The notes under the pieces were generated by a model, which did no database searches, was not told the DNA's origin, and saw only the letters and a program-made list of their open reading frames with translations. A stretch of DNA of 64,000 nucleotides from Nannochloris sp. 'desiccata' (Eukaryota > Chlorophyta > Trebouxiophyceae > Chlorellales > Chlorellaceae), in the NCBI GenBank assembly GCA_019044685.2, contig JAGTXX020000006.1:1569501-1633500 (forward strand). The letters are read 5' to 3'. Within the stretch, counting starts at the first letter, position 1, and each line of letters begins with the position of its first letter. The translations under genes were made by a program, and so were the position numbers. Of the stretch, positions 20,679 through 32,170 are shown piece by piece.

Positions 20679-22304
20679 ATGCCAGCTAGAGAAGAGACAG
20701 ACACGCCGGCCCAAACTATTGGCAGCCGCAGCCGCCCCACCGCTTCGTCAAGCTCAACTCTCAGTTTCATGAAAGTACTTTGTCGCATAGCCCATTTTGC
20801 TCCTGATAAAGAGAGAAACAGTGCAAATACCTGCGTCAAAAAATTAACAGCAGTGTACGAGGAAGCTTTAGAATTAATAAACAAGAAACGTGCCTTTGAC
20901 CCTCTTGGTATTCGGCAGGAAGTGGGTCCGCTCGAGGTAATGCTAAATCTTAGAACCACCGCAGCAGTTACGAATACAATGAACATCGCGTGTCAATCAG
21001 TAGGAGTCCCTTACTATGATGAAGAATGGGTTGAAACCTATTGGATCCCCATGAGTCGGTTGATAAAATCAATTCAATCCAGTTCCATGGCAGATGACGC
21101 CATGGAAGCCGCAATGAACATGTTTTTAAAAGTAGATATGCCTCAACTATCATCCCATTGCAAGGCCGAGCTTTTGAGAGTACTTGGAGAGCTGCTGGAT
21201 ATGCCTTTCTTAACCGCCCAGAGGGCCAACGAAGTGGTGAATTTGGTAATAAAGGTCTTGTTCGATGACCGGGCTGAAATGGCTGAATCAAGGGCAACAC
21301 GGCGAGCAACTGCAAAAGTCATAATGAAATCTAATATCACCGGCCCTTTCCTGAAGTTTCTCCTCTCTAAACCTTTAGAAAATGAGAGGGGAAATGAAGA
21401 CATCGTGCGTGCAAGAAAAGACGTCCAATACGATATTTGCTACCTTTTAAGCTTAGTTCTGACCACAATTCTTGGTGAAATGGATTCGTCTGTCGCTCAA
21501 AATCATGCTTCAAGCATTAAAGCTGCTATTGATAGCGTTTCACCTCATTTATGGGACGTACTTGACCAATTTGGAGACGAGAGAATTAGGATTATGGACA
21601 TGTCTTGCCCCGAGTATGGGTCAAAAGGCTTTATGGATAATATTATTCGATTCAAAGCTATTACCACTGCTTTCCAGTGTTTAGCAGTCTTCTCTAATGG
21701 TAGTGGAGGAAGGCAACACGACAGCCGTAAGCTCGAGTTTATGGCGTATAAAATTTCAAGGTTCCATCTCCCGCATTTAGATCCTAATGCACAAGAACAT
21801 AAACGAGCTGTTGCTTTAGTAAAATCAATTTTTAAACAAAAGGTGCCGTTAAATGAAGATGGAAGGGAGTATTTTGCCCTTTCAGCGGAGCTATCAGGCC
21901 TCGCTTTGACCAGTATTTCGGAGGAAAGTACGAATAGAGTGATCATTCTTGGGGGAGATAACTGTGACTACCCAATAGACTTTTCATCGGCATTTAATGA
22001 AAGCTTACCGAGAGAAGAGGTGGTTAAGCTGATGCAAAAGGTATACAATGACCAAAAAAGCAGGGGATTGTTAAATGACGAGCACAAGTCTGCAGTGAAG
22101 GAGCCTGTTAATGGTACGGGCGAGGCGGGGTCAATTACAAAATGTGCTATGTGCGGAGAAGAGGGGGTTTCTGGCTCCAATTTGAAATTGATGCGCTGCG
22201 GAGGGTGCCAAAGGGTCTGGTATTGCACTGCTGGATGTCAAAAAGCTCACTGGACTAAACATAAAGCGTTCTGCAAGAGGAAACAGGCTGAAAATAAAAA
22301 ATAA
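20679..22304 (+). CDS. MYND-type zinc finger protein
   Basis: A single exon of 541 aa starting at the first in-frame ATG (MPAREETDTP); the open frame upstream has no ATG. Residues 30-440 are predicted mostly helical (possibly ARM/HEAT-like), with no family I can name. The C-terminal 45 residues are a canonical MYND finger: CAMCGEEG, then CGGCQRVWYC, CQKAHW and a final HKAFC. MYND fingers mediate protein-protein contacts, often with proline-rich partners. The architecture of a long helical body plus a C-terminal MYND is common and expanded in green algae. Its 5' region was separated from the HIRA promoter by the transposon insertion. Confidence 0.85.
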   Translation: MPAREETDTPAQTIGSRSRPTASSSSTLSFMKVLCRIAHFAPDKERNSANTCVKKLTAVYEEALELINKKRAFDPLGIRQEVGPLEVMLNLRTTAAVTNTMNIACQSVGVPYYDEEWVETYWIPMSRLIKSIQSSSMADDAMEAAMNMFLKVDMPQLSSHCKAELLRVLGELLDMPFLTAQRANEVVNLVIKVLFDDRAEMAESRATRRATAKVIMKSNITGPFLKFLLSKPLENERGNEDIVRARKDVQYDICYLLSLVLTTILGEMDSSVAQNHASSIKAAIDSVSPHLWDVLDQFGDERIRIMDMSCPEYGSKGFMDNIIRFKAITTAFQCLAVFSNGSGGRQHDSRKLEFMAYKISRFHLPHLDPNAQEHKRAVALVKSIFKQKVPLNEDGREYFALSAELSGLALTSISEESTNRVIILGGDNCDYPIDFSSAFNESLPREEVVKLMQKVYNDQKSRGLLNDEHKSAVKEPVNGTGEAGSITKCAMCGEEGVSGSNLKLMRCGGCQRVWYCTAGCQKAHWTKHKAFCKRKQAENKK

Positions 22305-22564
22305 ATCATCTTTCTTTCTTTTATTTTACCGTCCAGACCCAAATTGGATATTGATTATTCATTTCACTATTTGTTTCCATTGTTACAGCGTGTTGCTGTG
22401 AAGCCGCTAGCTACAAAGAAAAAGGTTCATCTCGTTTTTTTTAAGTTGTAATATAATCATAGAAAATATAAAATCTTTGATGAGAAGTATCTGAATAAGA
22501 AAATTTTTAAGAAGAAGAAACTTTGCTAATTGCCGACGACCACCAATTTTGAAGGGAAAAAAAA

Positions 22565-23948
22565 TCAAACTCCAGCAGCTATTCCAGCATATTTCGCCTT
22601 CTTTGACAACTCAAACATATAGGCAACATTCTCCTCGGGAGTACCTACAAGCACACCATGCCCTAAATTCAAAATATGCCCTGTATTGCCAGCTTTTGTG
22701 ATACAATCCATCACCGCTTCCTCAATCGCCGCCTCTGTTCCAAACAACACAACCGGATCTACATTCCCCTGAACAGCCACATTCGGGCCCAACCTTCTTC
22801 GAGCATCTGCCATATCACTTGTCCAATCCAATCCAATGACGTCAGCTCCCGTAGCGCCCATTCTTTCCAGTAACCCGCCACTTCCATTAGCATATAAAGT
22901 GACGGGCACATTAGGATGAGTGGCTTTTACTATCTTAACAATACGTTCAATGTAGGGTCTAGACCATTTGTCCCAATCTTTAGGAGGGAGCTGCCCCCCC
23001 CATGAATCAAACATCATAATACAGTCAGCGCCGGAAGCTGCCTGGTAGCAAGCATACTCTGCAATTTGATCGGCCAAATGAGAGAGCAAGGCGTGGAGCA
23101 ACTCAGGTGCTCCCACCATCATTCCTTTGATAGTTTTATATAAGGAAGAAGATGAACCTTCAACAACGTATGTTGCTAAAGTCCAAGGGCAGCCTACGAA
23201 CCCAAGAACGGCGGCATTGCCAGCTACTTCTTGTTTTAATATCGAGAGTGATTCCCCGACAAACTCAAGTTGAGTTAGATCAATGGGGTGTAACGCTTTG
23301 AGTCCATCCATAGTACGGATAGGGTTATCTAACAGGGGTCCTTTGTTATCATCGATTTCGAAAGGGATGCCGAATGCAGGAAGAGGTGTGAGGATATCTG
23401 AAAAAATAATGACTCCATCAGGATGGAAGGAATTCCATGGTTGAAGAGAAATTTCAACAATTAAGTCGGTTTTTTCAGAACGTTCGCGGAAGGAAGGGTG
23501 TTTCAAAGCGAGATCGCGGTAGGCTTTTTGATAACGGCCTGCTTGTCTCATCATCCTGTTTGATACAAATGAAAAATGTTAGTCAGCTGGGGATGTCGGG
23601 GCCAAAAACTAGAAGAAAAAACTGAGGCAGAATTAGGTGTGATCAAGTGCGTACCAGCAAGGAGGGCGATCAATGGATTCACCACGAGCGGCTCTAACCA
23701 TTAAAGGATCTGTAGAAGAGGAATTATTCGAACAAAGGTAAGCAATTTTAATTGATGAAGTGATGAACATGGCCAAGTCATGGTCGATAAGAAATCCATT
23801 TACGCGATGATGGCCTACCTTCTGCTGCTGAAATAACTCTAACAGCTCTAACATGGACTGATCTGCTGCGTTTGTGAGGAGAAACCTTCAGCAGATTGCC
23901 CCGAATGGAGCTCTGCTGGAGGTCCCCAACTGCTAGTCTACTTTGCAT
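22565..23948 (-). CDS. UROD: Uroporphyrinogen III decarboxylase (plastid-targeted)
   Basis: Exons 23819-23948, 23655-23709 and 22565-23555, giving 391 aa. Splicing yields the conserved entry [24 protein letters not shown], which confirms both introns. The enzyme decarboxylates the four acetate side chains of uroporphyrinogen III to coproporphyrinogen III in heme and chlorophyll synthesis. Conserved MRQAGRY, FSDIL (catalytic Asp region), FDSWGG and NLGHGV segments are all intact. The first 40 residues are basic and Ser/Arg-rich without acidic clusters, consistent with a plastid transit peptide. The ATG at 23946-23948 was chosen because the open frame upstream lacks ATG. Divergent from the choline-transporter-like gene, with 191 bases between starts. 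Confidence 0.95.
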
Positions 23949-24139
23949 TCTAGCCGTTGCCCCCAAAATAGACTTAATAGGGATGCAACTCAAGGAATTA
24001 ATCAGTCGTTGAGAGTCGATTTTGCTCTATAAAGTTTATCTACTTGTTATCCACGGTTTGGCAGCAGCATAGCACGGGGCTCCAAAAATGCTGCACCCAA
24101 CAACCTTGGAGACTAATTTTTAAATAAGCCGAGTTAAAA

Positions 24140-25837
24140 ATGGGAAGAGGAGACGAACCAAGCTATGACCCCCTCCTGTGGGGCAACTCCCCTTTTGTAG
24201 CAGAAGGACGCAGGGTTCAAAATAAATTAGCAACGATTGTGTTTTCCGTTTTATACGGTGGTGTGTTCCTTGGCTCATTCTGCGCGTATCACAATGCGTA
24301 AGTTTATGAAAAATCATGGAAGGGCCTGAGCCGCCAACCCTACATTTTATAACCAACTAGATTATTCCTTAGAATCTTCAAAAACGTGTTCTTAATTTTT
24401 TTGTATCCCTGCAGGAACCCCAAGTTTTTCGAACTTGATGACAAATTTTTGAATGACCCTGCCAACTGCCCCATCGACACCAGCCATCGCAGGTTGCTTG
24501 AAGCTCATGACCAACCTCGATTTGACGCCTCTGATTTTGCATCCCATGCTGTAGCCTGGTTGATCATTTCTATATTAGCCTCCACAGCCATTGCAGCTGC
24601 ATTCTTGCATTTGGTCCGACATCACGCGCATTCACTCGCTCGGCTTACGATCGGGTTCCAAATGGCAGTGCCAGCAACAGCAGCCACAATGTTTTTATTA
24701 AGCGGTTCTTTTGGCCCCGCTCTGTTATCTGGTGCATTTGCTGCACTCACCTTTGCTGTGTTCTACATGTGGAGACGTGAAATTGGCGTTGCAAGCACTC
24801 TTTTATCCGTTGCAGGCCATGGTCTTGCCGCCAACGCTAATTTGATTGGCATGACTATCGCTCTCAATATTGGAAGCGTATTTTTTGTTTTGCCTCCTCT
24901 CGTTGGAGCAATCCTTGGGTTCTCTGTGGGAGACGTCGTGCCCAATCCTATGCGTGAGAATAGAGAAGCCTGCGTCGATGAGTTCGGGGTCGGTGTGACC
25001 TGCTGTGCTTGGCAACCGAGAACTGGAGCAATGGTGTACATCGGACTTGCGGGACTAGTTGCTGGGTGGACGATGCTTGCATTAAATCAAATATGGGTCT
25101 ATACCGTCAGCGGTACCGTTGCGCAATGGTACTTTTCCCCTCCAGGAACCTCTGTCACCGGTAACGCTGCTCGTTCTTTCAAGCATGCTATTACAACCTC
25201 CCTCGGCACCAATATTTTTGCTGGCTTAATTTTGACGATCACTAATTTGATAAAACAGCAACAACAGCAAGATCAACAGAATGGCAATTTCTCATTCTTT
25301 GGATTCATTGCATCATGCTTGGCCTCTTTATACGAGTATCTTACCAAATTTGCCACTGTGTTTGCTGCAATTAGCGGTGATGACTTGCTGACAGCAGGTC
25401 GTCGGGTAACAGACTTGCTAATGCGATCGATGCTTGAAGCCTTTGCTACGACAGTGTGGTTCCCTTCTGCAGTCATGTCATTGGCTAGTGTGACCTTATC
25501 TGCTCTTTGGGGAGGTGCTGTATGGGCCAGCTATCGTTATCTTCATCATCCAGGTGGGGTCGAAGAGAAATACCCCCAGAGTAATGCCATCGTTCTCGGT
25601 GTGCTTGTCGGTGTGGTGACGTTCTTTGTTCTCAGCTTTTTGATGAATGTGTTGCTTAGTGTGTTAGATTCTGTGTTTGTATGCTTTGCTATTGATAAAG
25701 ATAGGCAGACGGTTGCCAATGCTGAAATGTACGAAGCGTTGCTTGGCGCCATGGAAAAGCGGGAAAGCGATAGTGGTCGTGGCGTTGGTGTGGTATTTGA
25801 AGGGCCTGATGGTGGTTTGGGGTATGGCCGTGCCTAA
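24140..25837 (+). CDS. Choline-transporter-like protein (CTL/SLC44 family)
   Basis: Exons 24140-24297 and 24415-25837, 526 aa. A polytopic membrane protein with a short cytosolic N-terminus, a first membrane span at about 34-52 and then about nine further hydrophobic segments. The family signature is in the C-terminal half: a VSGTVAQWYF block followed by SFKHAITTSLGT, and later the FAAISGDDLLTAGRR segment. SLC44/CTL proteins move choline or ethanolamine across plasma or organelle membranes; fungal relatives (PNS1) have an uncertain substrate, so the cargo is not certain here. A Gln-rich insertion (QQQQQDQQNG) occupies a loop near residue 335. Confidence 0.85.
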
Positions 25838-26294
25838 TATAATGTGTAAATAATCAAATGTATGGTGATAAGATATCTTTACTCTATTCTCTGTTTCTTA
25901 CCTGTCCTTTTTGTTTTTCCTTTTGGTTTCATTTTACCGCCGTATTTTCCCCGGCTTTTTTAGTATTTCTCCCCCTCCATTAGATTGCTCCCTCTTCTTT
26001 TGATAGTACGACTTTTACGTTGTCATGATTACAAAATATGCACCCTATACTATGAATATTTTGATCTTTATTGACAATCCTCATCATATATACCTGGTAA
26101 CCATGATTTCTCTTTCCCAAACACCATCTGGCCAATGGCGTTCTGCCTTTTCTCTTTCTATTTTGCTTTTAGCTTTTATGCGAATTTAAAGGTAATGACA
26201 TGAGTACACAGATATGTTACAAGACAACAACAGAGGATATTTTACAGGCTTCTTTTCTGTTTAATTCTCTATCTATGATTGTGCTTTTCAAAAA
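25838..26294. other. Convergent intergenic region CTL / WBP2-like
   Basis: 457 AT-rich and pyrimidine-rich bases between two stop codons. I see no gene or repeat in it. Confidence 0.5.
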
Positions 26295-27049
26295 CTAAAC
26301 AATTGGATACTTCTCCGGAAGTGCCTGCGCTGGATCGACTGGGGAAGTTAAATATACTTTTGTGGGATCATTAGGATCCAATAGAGCTGTTTGAATAAAC
26401 GAAGGAGGCTCTGGTTTTGGTGTGTCTGGCTTGGTTGGCTGTTGCTGCTCAAACTCAGGAGGGGGTGGAGGTTCTTGGTGGTGGCGGCGGAGTGAGGAAA
26501 CACGGAGATATTCTAAAGTAGCATAGAATAAAGGCACCAAAGTGCCCATACCGCCGTTGGTGAAGGATAATCTCCATTTAATACGCTCGCTAGAGTTTGG
26601 AGGGGCGTCGACTGGAGTTACAAGGCCAGAGAGGTTATTTGCGCCAAAAATAGGTTGGCTCATTTTCTCGTTGCTAACAAAGATGAGCGGGATTTCAATC
26701 GCTGTTATTGTGGGAGTCGGTTTGCTTGGTACAAAGATCATCCTGAAGTTTGTGAGGAAGATAGTTCCAGCAAAACTGCCTCTGGAGAAAAGTAAAGGAA
26801 ATTGAAGAATATAAAAATATAGAGGAGGTTCGTGCTAAGATCACTAGATGAATGATTCCAGATCACAATACAAATGTAAGTGGCTGAAACAATTTTAAAT
26901 GCTTACTTGTACTCTCTTGGCCCATCAATTTTGAAATGTGATTGTTCCCGAGAGCAGAAGATCATTTCTCCTTGGAACACTTGTGGAAATAATTGTGATT
27001 TGCCATTGTAAGCCTGAGCTACAGTAATGAGTTGTGGGTTCAATGCCAT
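26295..27049 (-). CDS. WBP2-like GRAM-domain protein
   Basis: Exons 26907-27049 and 26295-26781, 209 aa. It begins MALNPQL like human WBP2 (MALN). The spliced product gives a PH-like GRAM core: a YKGSFAGTIFLTNFRMIFV segment, then QPIFGANNLSG and a KWRLSFTNGGMGTLVP stretch, the order and spacing of the WBP2/WBP2NL family. The C-terminus is Pro/Gln-rich (PPPPPEFEQQQP) but has no PPxY, the WW-binding motif of animal WBP2. In animals WBP2 is a transcriptional co-activator and membrane adaptor; the algal role is unknown. Divergent from ALKBH8, 201 bases between starts. Confidence 0.8.
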
Positions 27050-27250
27050 TGTATATGCGACTTTATTCCAAAACCAAGAAATTATTTGCAACCATTAACA
27101 TTGCTTGAAAGCAACGCGGTGACAGCATTTTTGAGTGTTTAAAAAAAATCCTAGGTGACATTAAACAACCAAAAGTTTCATCCAATTCAGCACACTTTTA
27201 AAGCATTGCATATATATATATATATAAATTTTAGATTCCATATAGCACCG

Positions 27251-29249
27251 ATGGAGGACGAGAGGAGCACCTTTAGATATATAAGACCGACCTCCGATGC
27301 GCAGACATGTCATCTTCTATTAGGAGGACAAGAAGAGGAGCTATTACGCGTCAAAGACACGCTAATCAAGCTTGGAGCAGTCAACGTAACCTCTCCTGCA
27401 CCCCCTCTCTTCACGCATTGCTTTTGTAGTTTTCAAACACCTGCCGACGCCTCAAACGCTGCCGCGATCATCTCAGACCCTGCTACTTACGGCAAAATAA
27501 TAGCTAAGTTTGCCGATGCAACCATGGAAAAGCCTAGGCCACACCAGCAGCCACAACCTCATGTACTTGCTGTAGAATCAGCAGAAGAGTGTAATATTCC
27601 AGGACTTTCTTTATTACTAGATTTTGTGACGGTTGAGGAAGAAAGTGCTTTGCTTGCTGAGGTGGACACTCGACCCTGGAATTCTCTAGCGCGGAGGAAA
27701 GTGCAGCATTATGGCCGTCCATTTAATTACCTGGTAAGTTATTGGAAGATCATCGCTACTCTTGCTGTATCTTTGGAAATTTAAAGAAAAGAAGAACGTA
27801 ACCGACTTTGTTCCCCGTTATTATTATATTATTTTTTAAACCAAACAGGCGCGTACAGTAGATAGATCAAGCCCTACTGATCCTTTCCCACCAAAGTGCA
27901 ACGCATTTCTCTCCCGAATAAGCGCCCTTCCTCATGTACAGGGCCCTTTAGATCAACTCACCATTAACGACTACCCGCTTGGCATCGGCATCTCGCCTCA
28001 TATAGAAACTCACTCAGCCTTTAATGATACAATAGCTGCGCTCTCTTTAGGAAGCTCTGCAGTCATGATATTCCGCCGTACCATTACTAATAGTAGGAAA
28101 AGTGAAGATAAGGGTGAGGGGGAGGGGGAGTGTTGCAGGGAGAGTGGGAATATTCCTAGAGAGCAAAAAGCGTTGGTGCTGCCTCCCAGGTCGTTGTTAA
28201 TCATGACCGGGGAAGCTCGCCTCGCATGGGCTCATTATATCCCGCACAGAAGAACAGATTACTCAGTTGGTGGAAGAGATCTGCCACGTGGGCCACGTAG
28301 GGTGTCGTTTACGTATAGAAAAGTACGGGAAAAGCCGTGCACGTGTGCTTATCCTGCGTTATGTGATAATCAAGAGGGGAGTATCCCTCCCACCAGAATG
28401 GCAGAGAAGAAAATCGCTGCTATGCCTGAAACGACGTCAGGAGAAGAGAAAGAGTTACAAGAACGTTGTTACAGTTCAACTGCTCAGAGTTTGGAAGATT
28501 CCAACGTGAATAATGTATACAATGCAATAGCTCCTCATTTTAGCGCCACCCGCTTTGCTATCTGGCCCGCTGTCCGACACTTTATTGAAAATATAACCCC
28601 TGGAGGCATTGTAGCAGACGTAGGTTGTGGAAATGGCAAATATTTTGCAGTTAGGAAAGATCTTTTCACTGCAGGGAGCGATAGAAGCGAAGGGTTGGCC
28701 AAAGTAGCTGCACGAAGACTGTTTCCCGCAGGCTTGCCGGTTTCCGAACATCCTAGAGCAGATGTTGTAGTGGCAGATGGATTAAAGCTTCCGTATCGTG
28801 AATCTAGCTGCGATGCTGTGTTGTGTATTGCTGTAGTGCATCATATGGCAAGCGTAAAGCGGAGAATTTCTTTCTTAGAAGGGCTTTTAAAAATCCTAGT
28901 GCTAGGTGGCAAGGCTATTGTGACGGTGTGGGCGACGGAGCAAGAAAATATGAAGAAAGTGGCAAAATGGGAGCCATTATTGCAAACAGAAGATGGTGAA
29001 GAAGGTAGAAATGATTATTTAGTACCATGGCATTTACCTATGCATCGAGTAGAGGCTATGGGAGCTGCACAGTCAGCTGCAGAGGCGGCGGTGGACACGG
29101 GGAAGAATGCGCTTGTATTTAGGAGATATTATCATTTGTTTGAGCCTGGAGAGTTGGAAGGGTTGGTGGAACAAGTGCCGGGAGCTGCAGTGGTGAAAGG
29201 GTTCTATGATAAAGATAATTGGTGTGTGGTTTTCCAGAGGGAATTTTAA
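27251..29249 (+). CDS. ALKBH8: ALKBH8: RRM + AlkB dioxygenase + tRNA wobble-uridine methyltransferase fusion
   Basis: Exons 27251-27733 and 27849-29249, 627 aa. An RRM-like N-terminus (about 15-95) leads to an AlkB Fe(II)/2-oxoglutarate domain (about 115-310) with a GISPHIETHSAF motif, an RRTD after the distal His (His290), and an arginine-rich VSFTYRKVRE end. A CTCAYPALCDNQ cysteine motif links to a Trm9-type SAM methyltransferase (about 370-627) with the motif VADVGCGNGKYF. The family methylates cm5U to mcm5U at tRNA position 34 and hydroxylates it. The expected Asp of the HxD iron motif is Glu214 (codon 28005-28007). The fused layout is that of animals; Arabidopsis has separate genes. The start ATG is just before the RRM; an upstream extension has no ATG. 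Confidence 0.93.
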
Positions 29250-29443
29250 GCTACCTGAATAATTTTCAAAATTATTGTCACAATAATTGTGGGGGTCAAT
29301 CAAAATCAATGGATGGTTAACGATAATAAAAAGCTGCACGCTTGAAAGATCTACTCATTATTTCTATCATAGTCATATTTCTACTTTAAGAGATCAAAAT
29401 AGAGCTCAACTTAGGGTGCAAACAATAAAATCCTCTTTTCAAA

Positions 29444-30707
29444 ATGAATTTAAACTCTGGATTGAATTCTGCCGCTATTCAGCGCAGGTGCATGGTCGCC
29501 ATGCCAAGCCAGAAAATGTTTATGATGGGACGTGTCGCTGGAATTTCACAGCGTGCTGCTCTTCCTAGGTGAGTTTTTATGTTAATTTGTTTGTAATGGT
29601 GAATAGGGATACTCTGATTTTCTTGTCATCTTTGGGTCATAATCGCTTAGATGGAATCTTTTGATTAAAGGGAAAGATTATAGATTGGAGATCGCGCTCT
29701 GTCGATCTGCAGAAAGTGTCAATAGTAGCTTGCTGGAAGATCTTGTTTTCTCCGTCGAGCAACAAAAAATCTTTTTTTATCCCTTGACTTCAATGACTTA
29801 TTCTCCTCATTTACTTTGCAGCCGACGCACTGAACTTCGCGCTGTTGCAGGCGGCGGCAGCGGTGGTAGCATCGGCGGCAGCGGTGCTGGTGGCAGCGAC
29901 GGCGGTGACGCTTGGGGTGGTGGTGGTGGTGACGACTCCTCCAAGGACAACGACGAGTTCTTCCTCGTCAAGGGATGGAAAGACCGTATGGCAGCAGACC
30001 CTCAATTCGGATACAAGGTATTCATTGAACAAGTTATTGGAGTAGGTGCCTCTGTTGCTGGAGATATGGCTTCCCGTCCCAACTGGGGTCTTAACGAACT
30101 TGACTTTGTTTTTGCAACCCTCGTTGTGGGTTCCATCGTTAACTTCGCTCTTATGTATTTGCTTGCCCCTACTGCTGCTGCATCTTCCGCTTCCGCCGGT
30201 ATTGTCACCAAAATTTTTGGGGATCAAATTCTTAAATCAGTGGGGGCCCCTGGAGGTCATATGTTCCAACCTGGCTTCCCCGTGACCAAGCGTTTGGTTA
30301 ACTTTGCCTACAAGGGAGGTATTTTTGCATTCATTGGTCTCAACGCTGGACTTGTGGGCACTGCCATGTCCAACGGCCTTTTGGAATTAAGAAAGAAACT
30401 TGATCCTAACTTTGTTGTCGTGAATACCCCGCCCAATGTGTTGGCGAATGCCTCCTGCTGGGCGGCGCACATGGGTCTCTCTTCCAACTTCCGTTATCAG
30501 GTACTTAACGGTGTCGATATGGTCTTACAACCTATGATGCCTAGCGGGGCGTTCAGGGTGTTCACCTCGATCATTCGTGGAGCGAATAATGCTGTAGGAG
30601 GAATCTCTTTTGTATTGTTGGCAAAGTTGTTGGGTGTTCAAAAGGCAGCTGAGCCTGAGCCTGAGCCTGTCAAGGGTAAGGGGAAAGGAAAGGGAAAGAA
30701 GAAGTAA
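29444..30707 (+). CDS. RETICULATA-related chloroplast membrane protein (DUF3411)
   Basis: Exons 29444-29568 and 29822-30707, 336 aa. The first exon is a basic, Met-rich, Ser-containing segment without acidic residues, a good plastid transit peptide. A Gly/Ser-rich linker precedes the DUF3411 domain (about residues 105-305), which includes FFLVKGWKDRMAADPQFGYK, FPVTKRLVNFAYKGGIFA and a hydrophobic SFVLLAKLLG segment. In plants this family sits in the plastid envelope and influences leaf development and plastid metabolism; its biochemical activity is unsettled. The tail is Lys/Gly-rich (KGKGKGKGKKK). Confidence 0.87.
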
Positions 30708-31255
30708 ATTATTATAAATAATTTAAACTTAATCTTGCTTTTCGTTTTTCTAGTATTAAATAGCTAATATTAAATAGCTTGAGAGAAAAAAGACGACGCG
30801 AGTTTCTTCTTCTTCTTTCTTGACTTTCAAACTTTAAACCAAGTGCCACCCTTTCTCTTTTCTTGTGTATTTTTATAATCAAACTGAATTCTCTACGTGT
30901 CTGTGCTGTTATGTCTCTACTTTCTTGCATTCTCAGCTTATTGTTTCGTCCCCTTTGATTGATTTTTACTTTTTATTTTTACTCTGTTTAAGACGCTCGC
31001 CTGACGGGATCGCTCTTCCTTGGAATAAAAGAAACTGTAAAAACGTACGATAGAAAGAGAGAAGCTCTCTATAGGGTTCTCCAGCTTTGTGTATGTAAAG
31101 AAATGCGCTTAAAAAATGCTACAATAATTTCTTGTGACATTTGGGAGGGTGCCGACACCATGAAAATAAAGGCTTTAAACCTAGAGCTCAGCACCAAACC
31201 TTAATATTATCTCCTAATTGTCTTGGTTTTCAACATTTCTGATAGACTCAATAGT
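30708..31255. other. Intergenic region DUF3411 / YAE1
   Basis: 548 AT-rich bases between two genes on the same strand. It includes T/C-rich tracts (about 30830-31000). I see no gene or clear repeat. Confidence 0.45.
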
Positions 31256-31892
31256 ATGGCTGGACAAATAAGAGGGGACGATATTTGGGACGATGACGAC
31301 GTTGTAGATCACGAAATTTTACATTCAAATGCAGAGGAATTAGATAGAGAATGGCGCGCTCGCCGTGAAGAATACTGGAATTCAGGATACAGAGAAGGTC
31401 TAGAAGCTGGGAAACACGATACCGTTCAGGAAGGATTCGATGAAGGTGAGATTTGTTTATATATATTTTCCCACTGCCGCTTCTTGTCGCTGCCACAGTT
31501 TGAAGGGCCATTTCCCTTCTTTTTGGAAATTTATTTAGTTTGTATTTCTGACCAAACACTTTGCAGGGTATGCGTTAGGATCCTCGTCAGGATATAAATG
31601 GGGAGTCCTAAGAGGAGCGGCTTTAACAATGCAATCTGCTGCAACCAAGGGCCTTGTGCCAGCGTCTGCCGGCGCCTCTGCTGCTCAGCCACTAGCTGCT
31701 CTAGTCCCTGGCCAAGTAATGAATGCAGTGGGAAGAAAATTAATGAAGCAAGAAAATAATGAGAATAGTGATGAAGCTGCAGCAGCAACTAGAGTGGAAG
31801 AAAGGAAAGTTGAAGAGGCGGAACGTCAAGTACACGAGGCGATCACACAATCAGGGTATGATTTAACGATAACGCAGCCCAGAAAAACATGA
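31256..31892 (+). CDS. YAE1: YAE1 domain protein (Fe-S assembly adaptor)
   Basis: Exons 31256-31445 and 31567-31892, 171 aa. An acidic N-terminus with a DDIWDDDD-like stretch is followed by the Gly-periodic YAE1 signature: GYREGLEAGKHDTVQEGFDEGY, then GSSSGYKWGVLRG, spanning the splice junction. Family members with a LTO1 partner recruit the cytosolic Fe-S machinery to the ABC protein ABCE1/Rli1 needed for ribosome recycling. The C-terminal half is Ala/Glu-rich and helical. The first in-frame ATG (31256) matches the family N-terminus; an upstream extension starts with a non-ATG codon. Confidence 0.85.
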
Positions 31893-32170
31893 AAACACGT
31901 GTAAAACAACAGAACGAGAGTTTTAAGCGTCTACTTGGGTAACCTGGCTGAGATATTCTCCGTCTTGTAGCCCAGCGGCAGCCCAGCACAGGCACAAGCA
32001 TGCCTCCTTCCCCATTATTTTCCTTCCAGAAAAAGGAAAAAGCTTTTAATTCCATTCGTCTGAGCGTATTTACATCAACGGTCAACCCCTCAATATCTCC
32101 CTCTCCGTCATTACGCCGTGAAGTAAAGCGAGCTTGTAACTAACAAAGTGATCCAATTTGCCTGATCACG

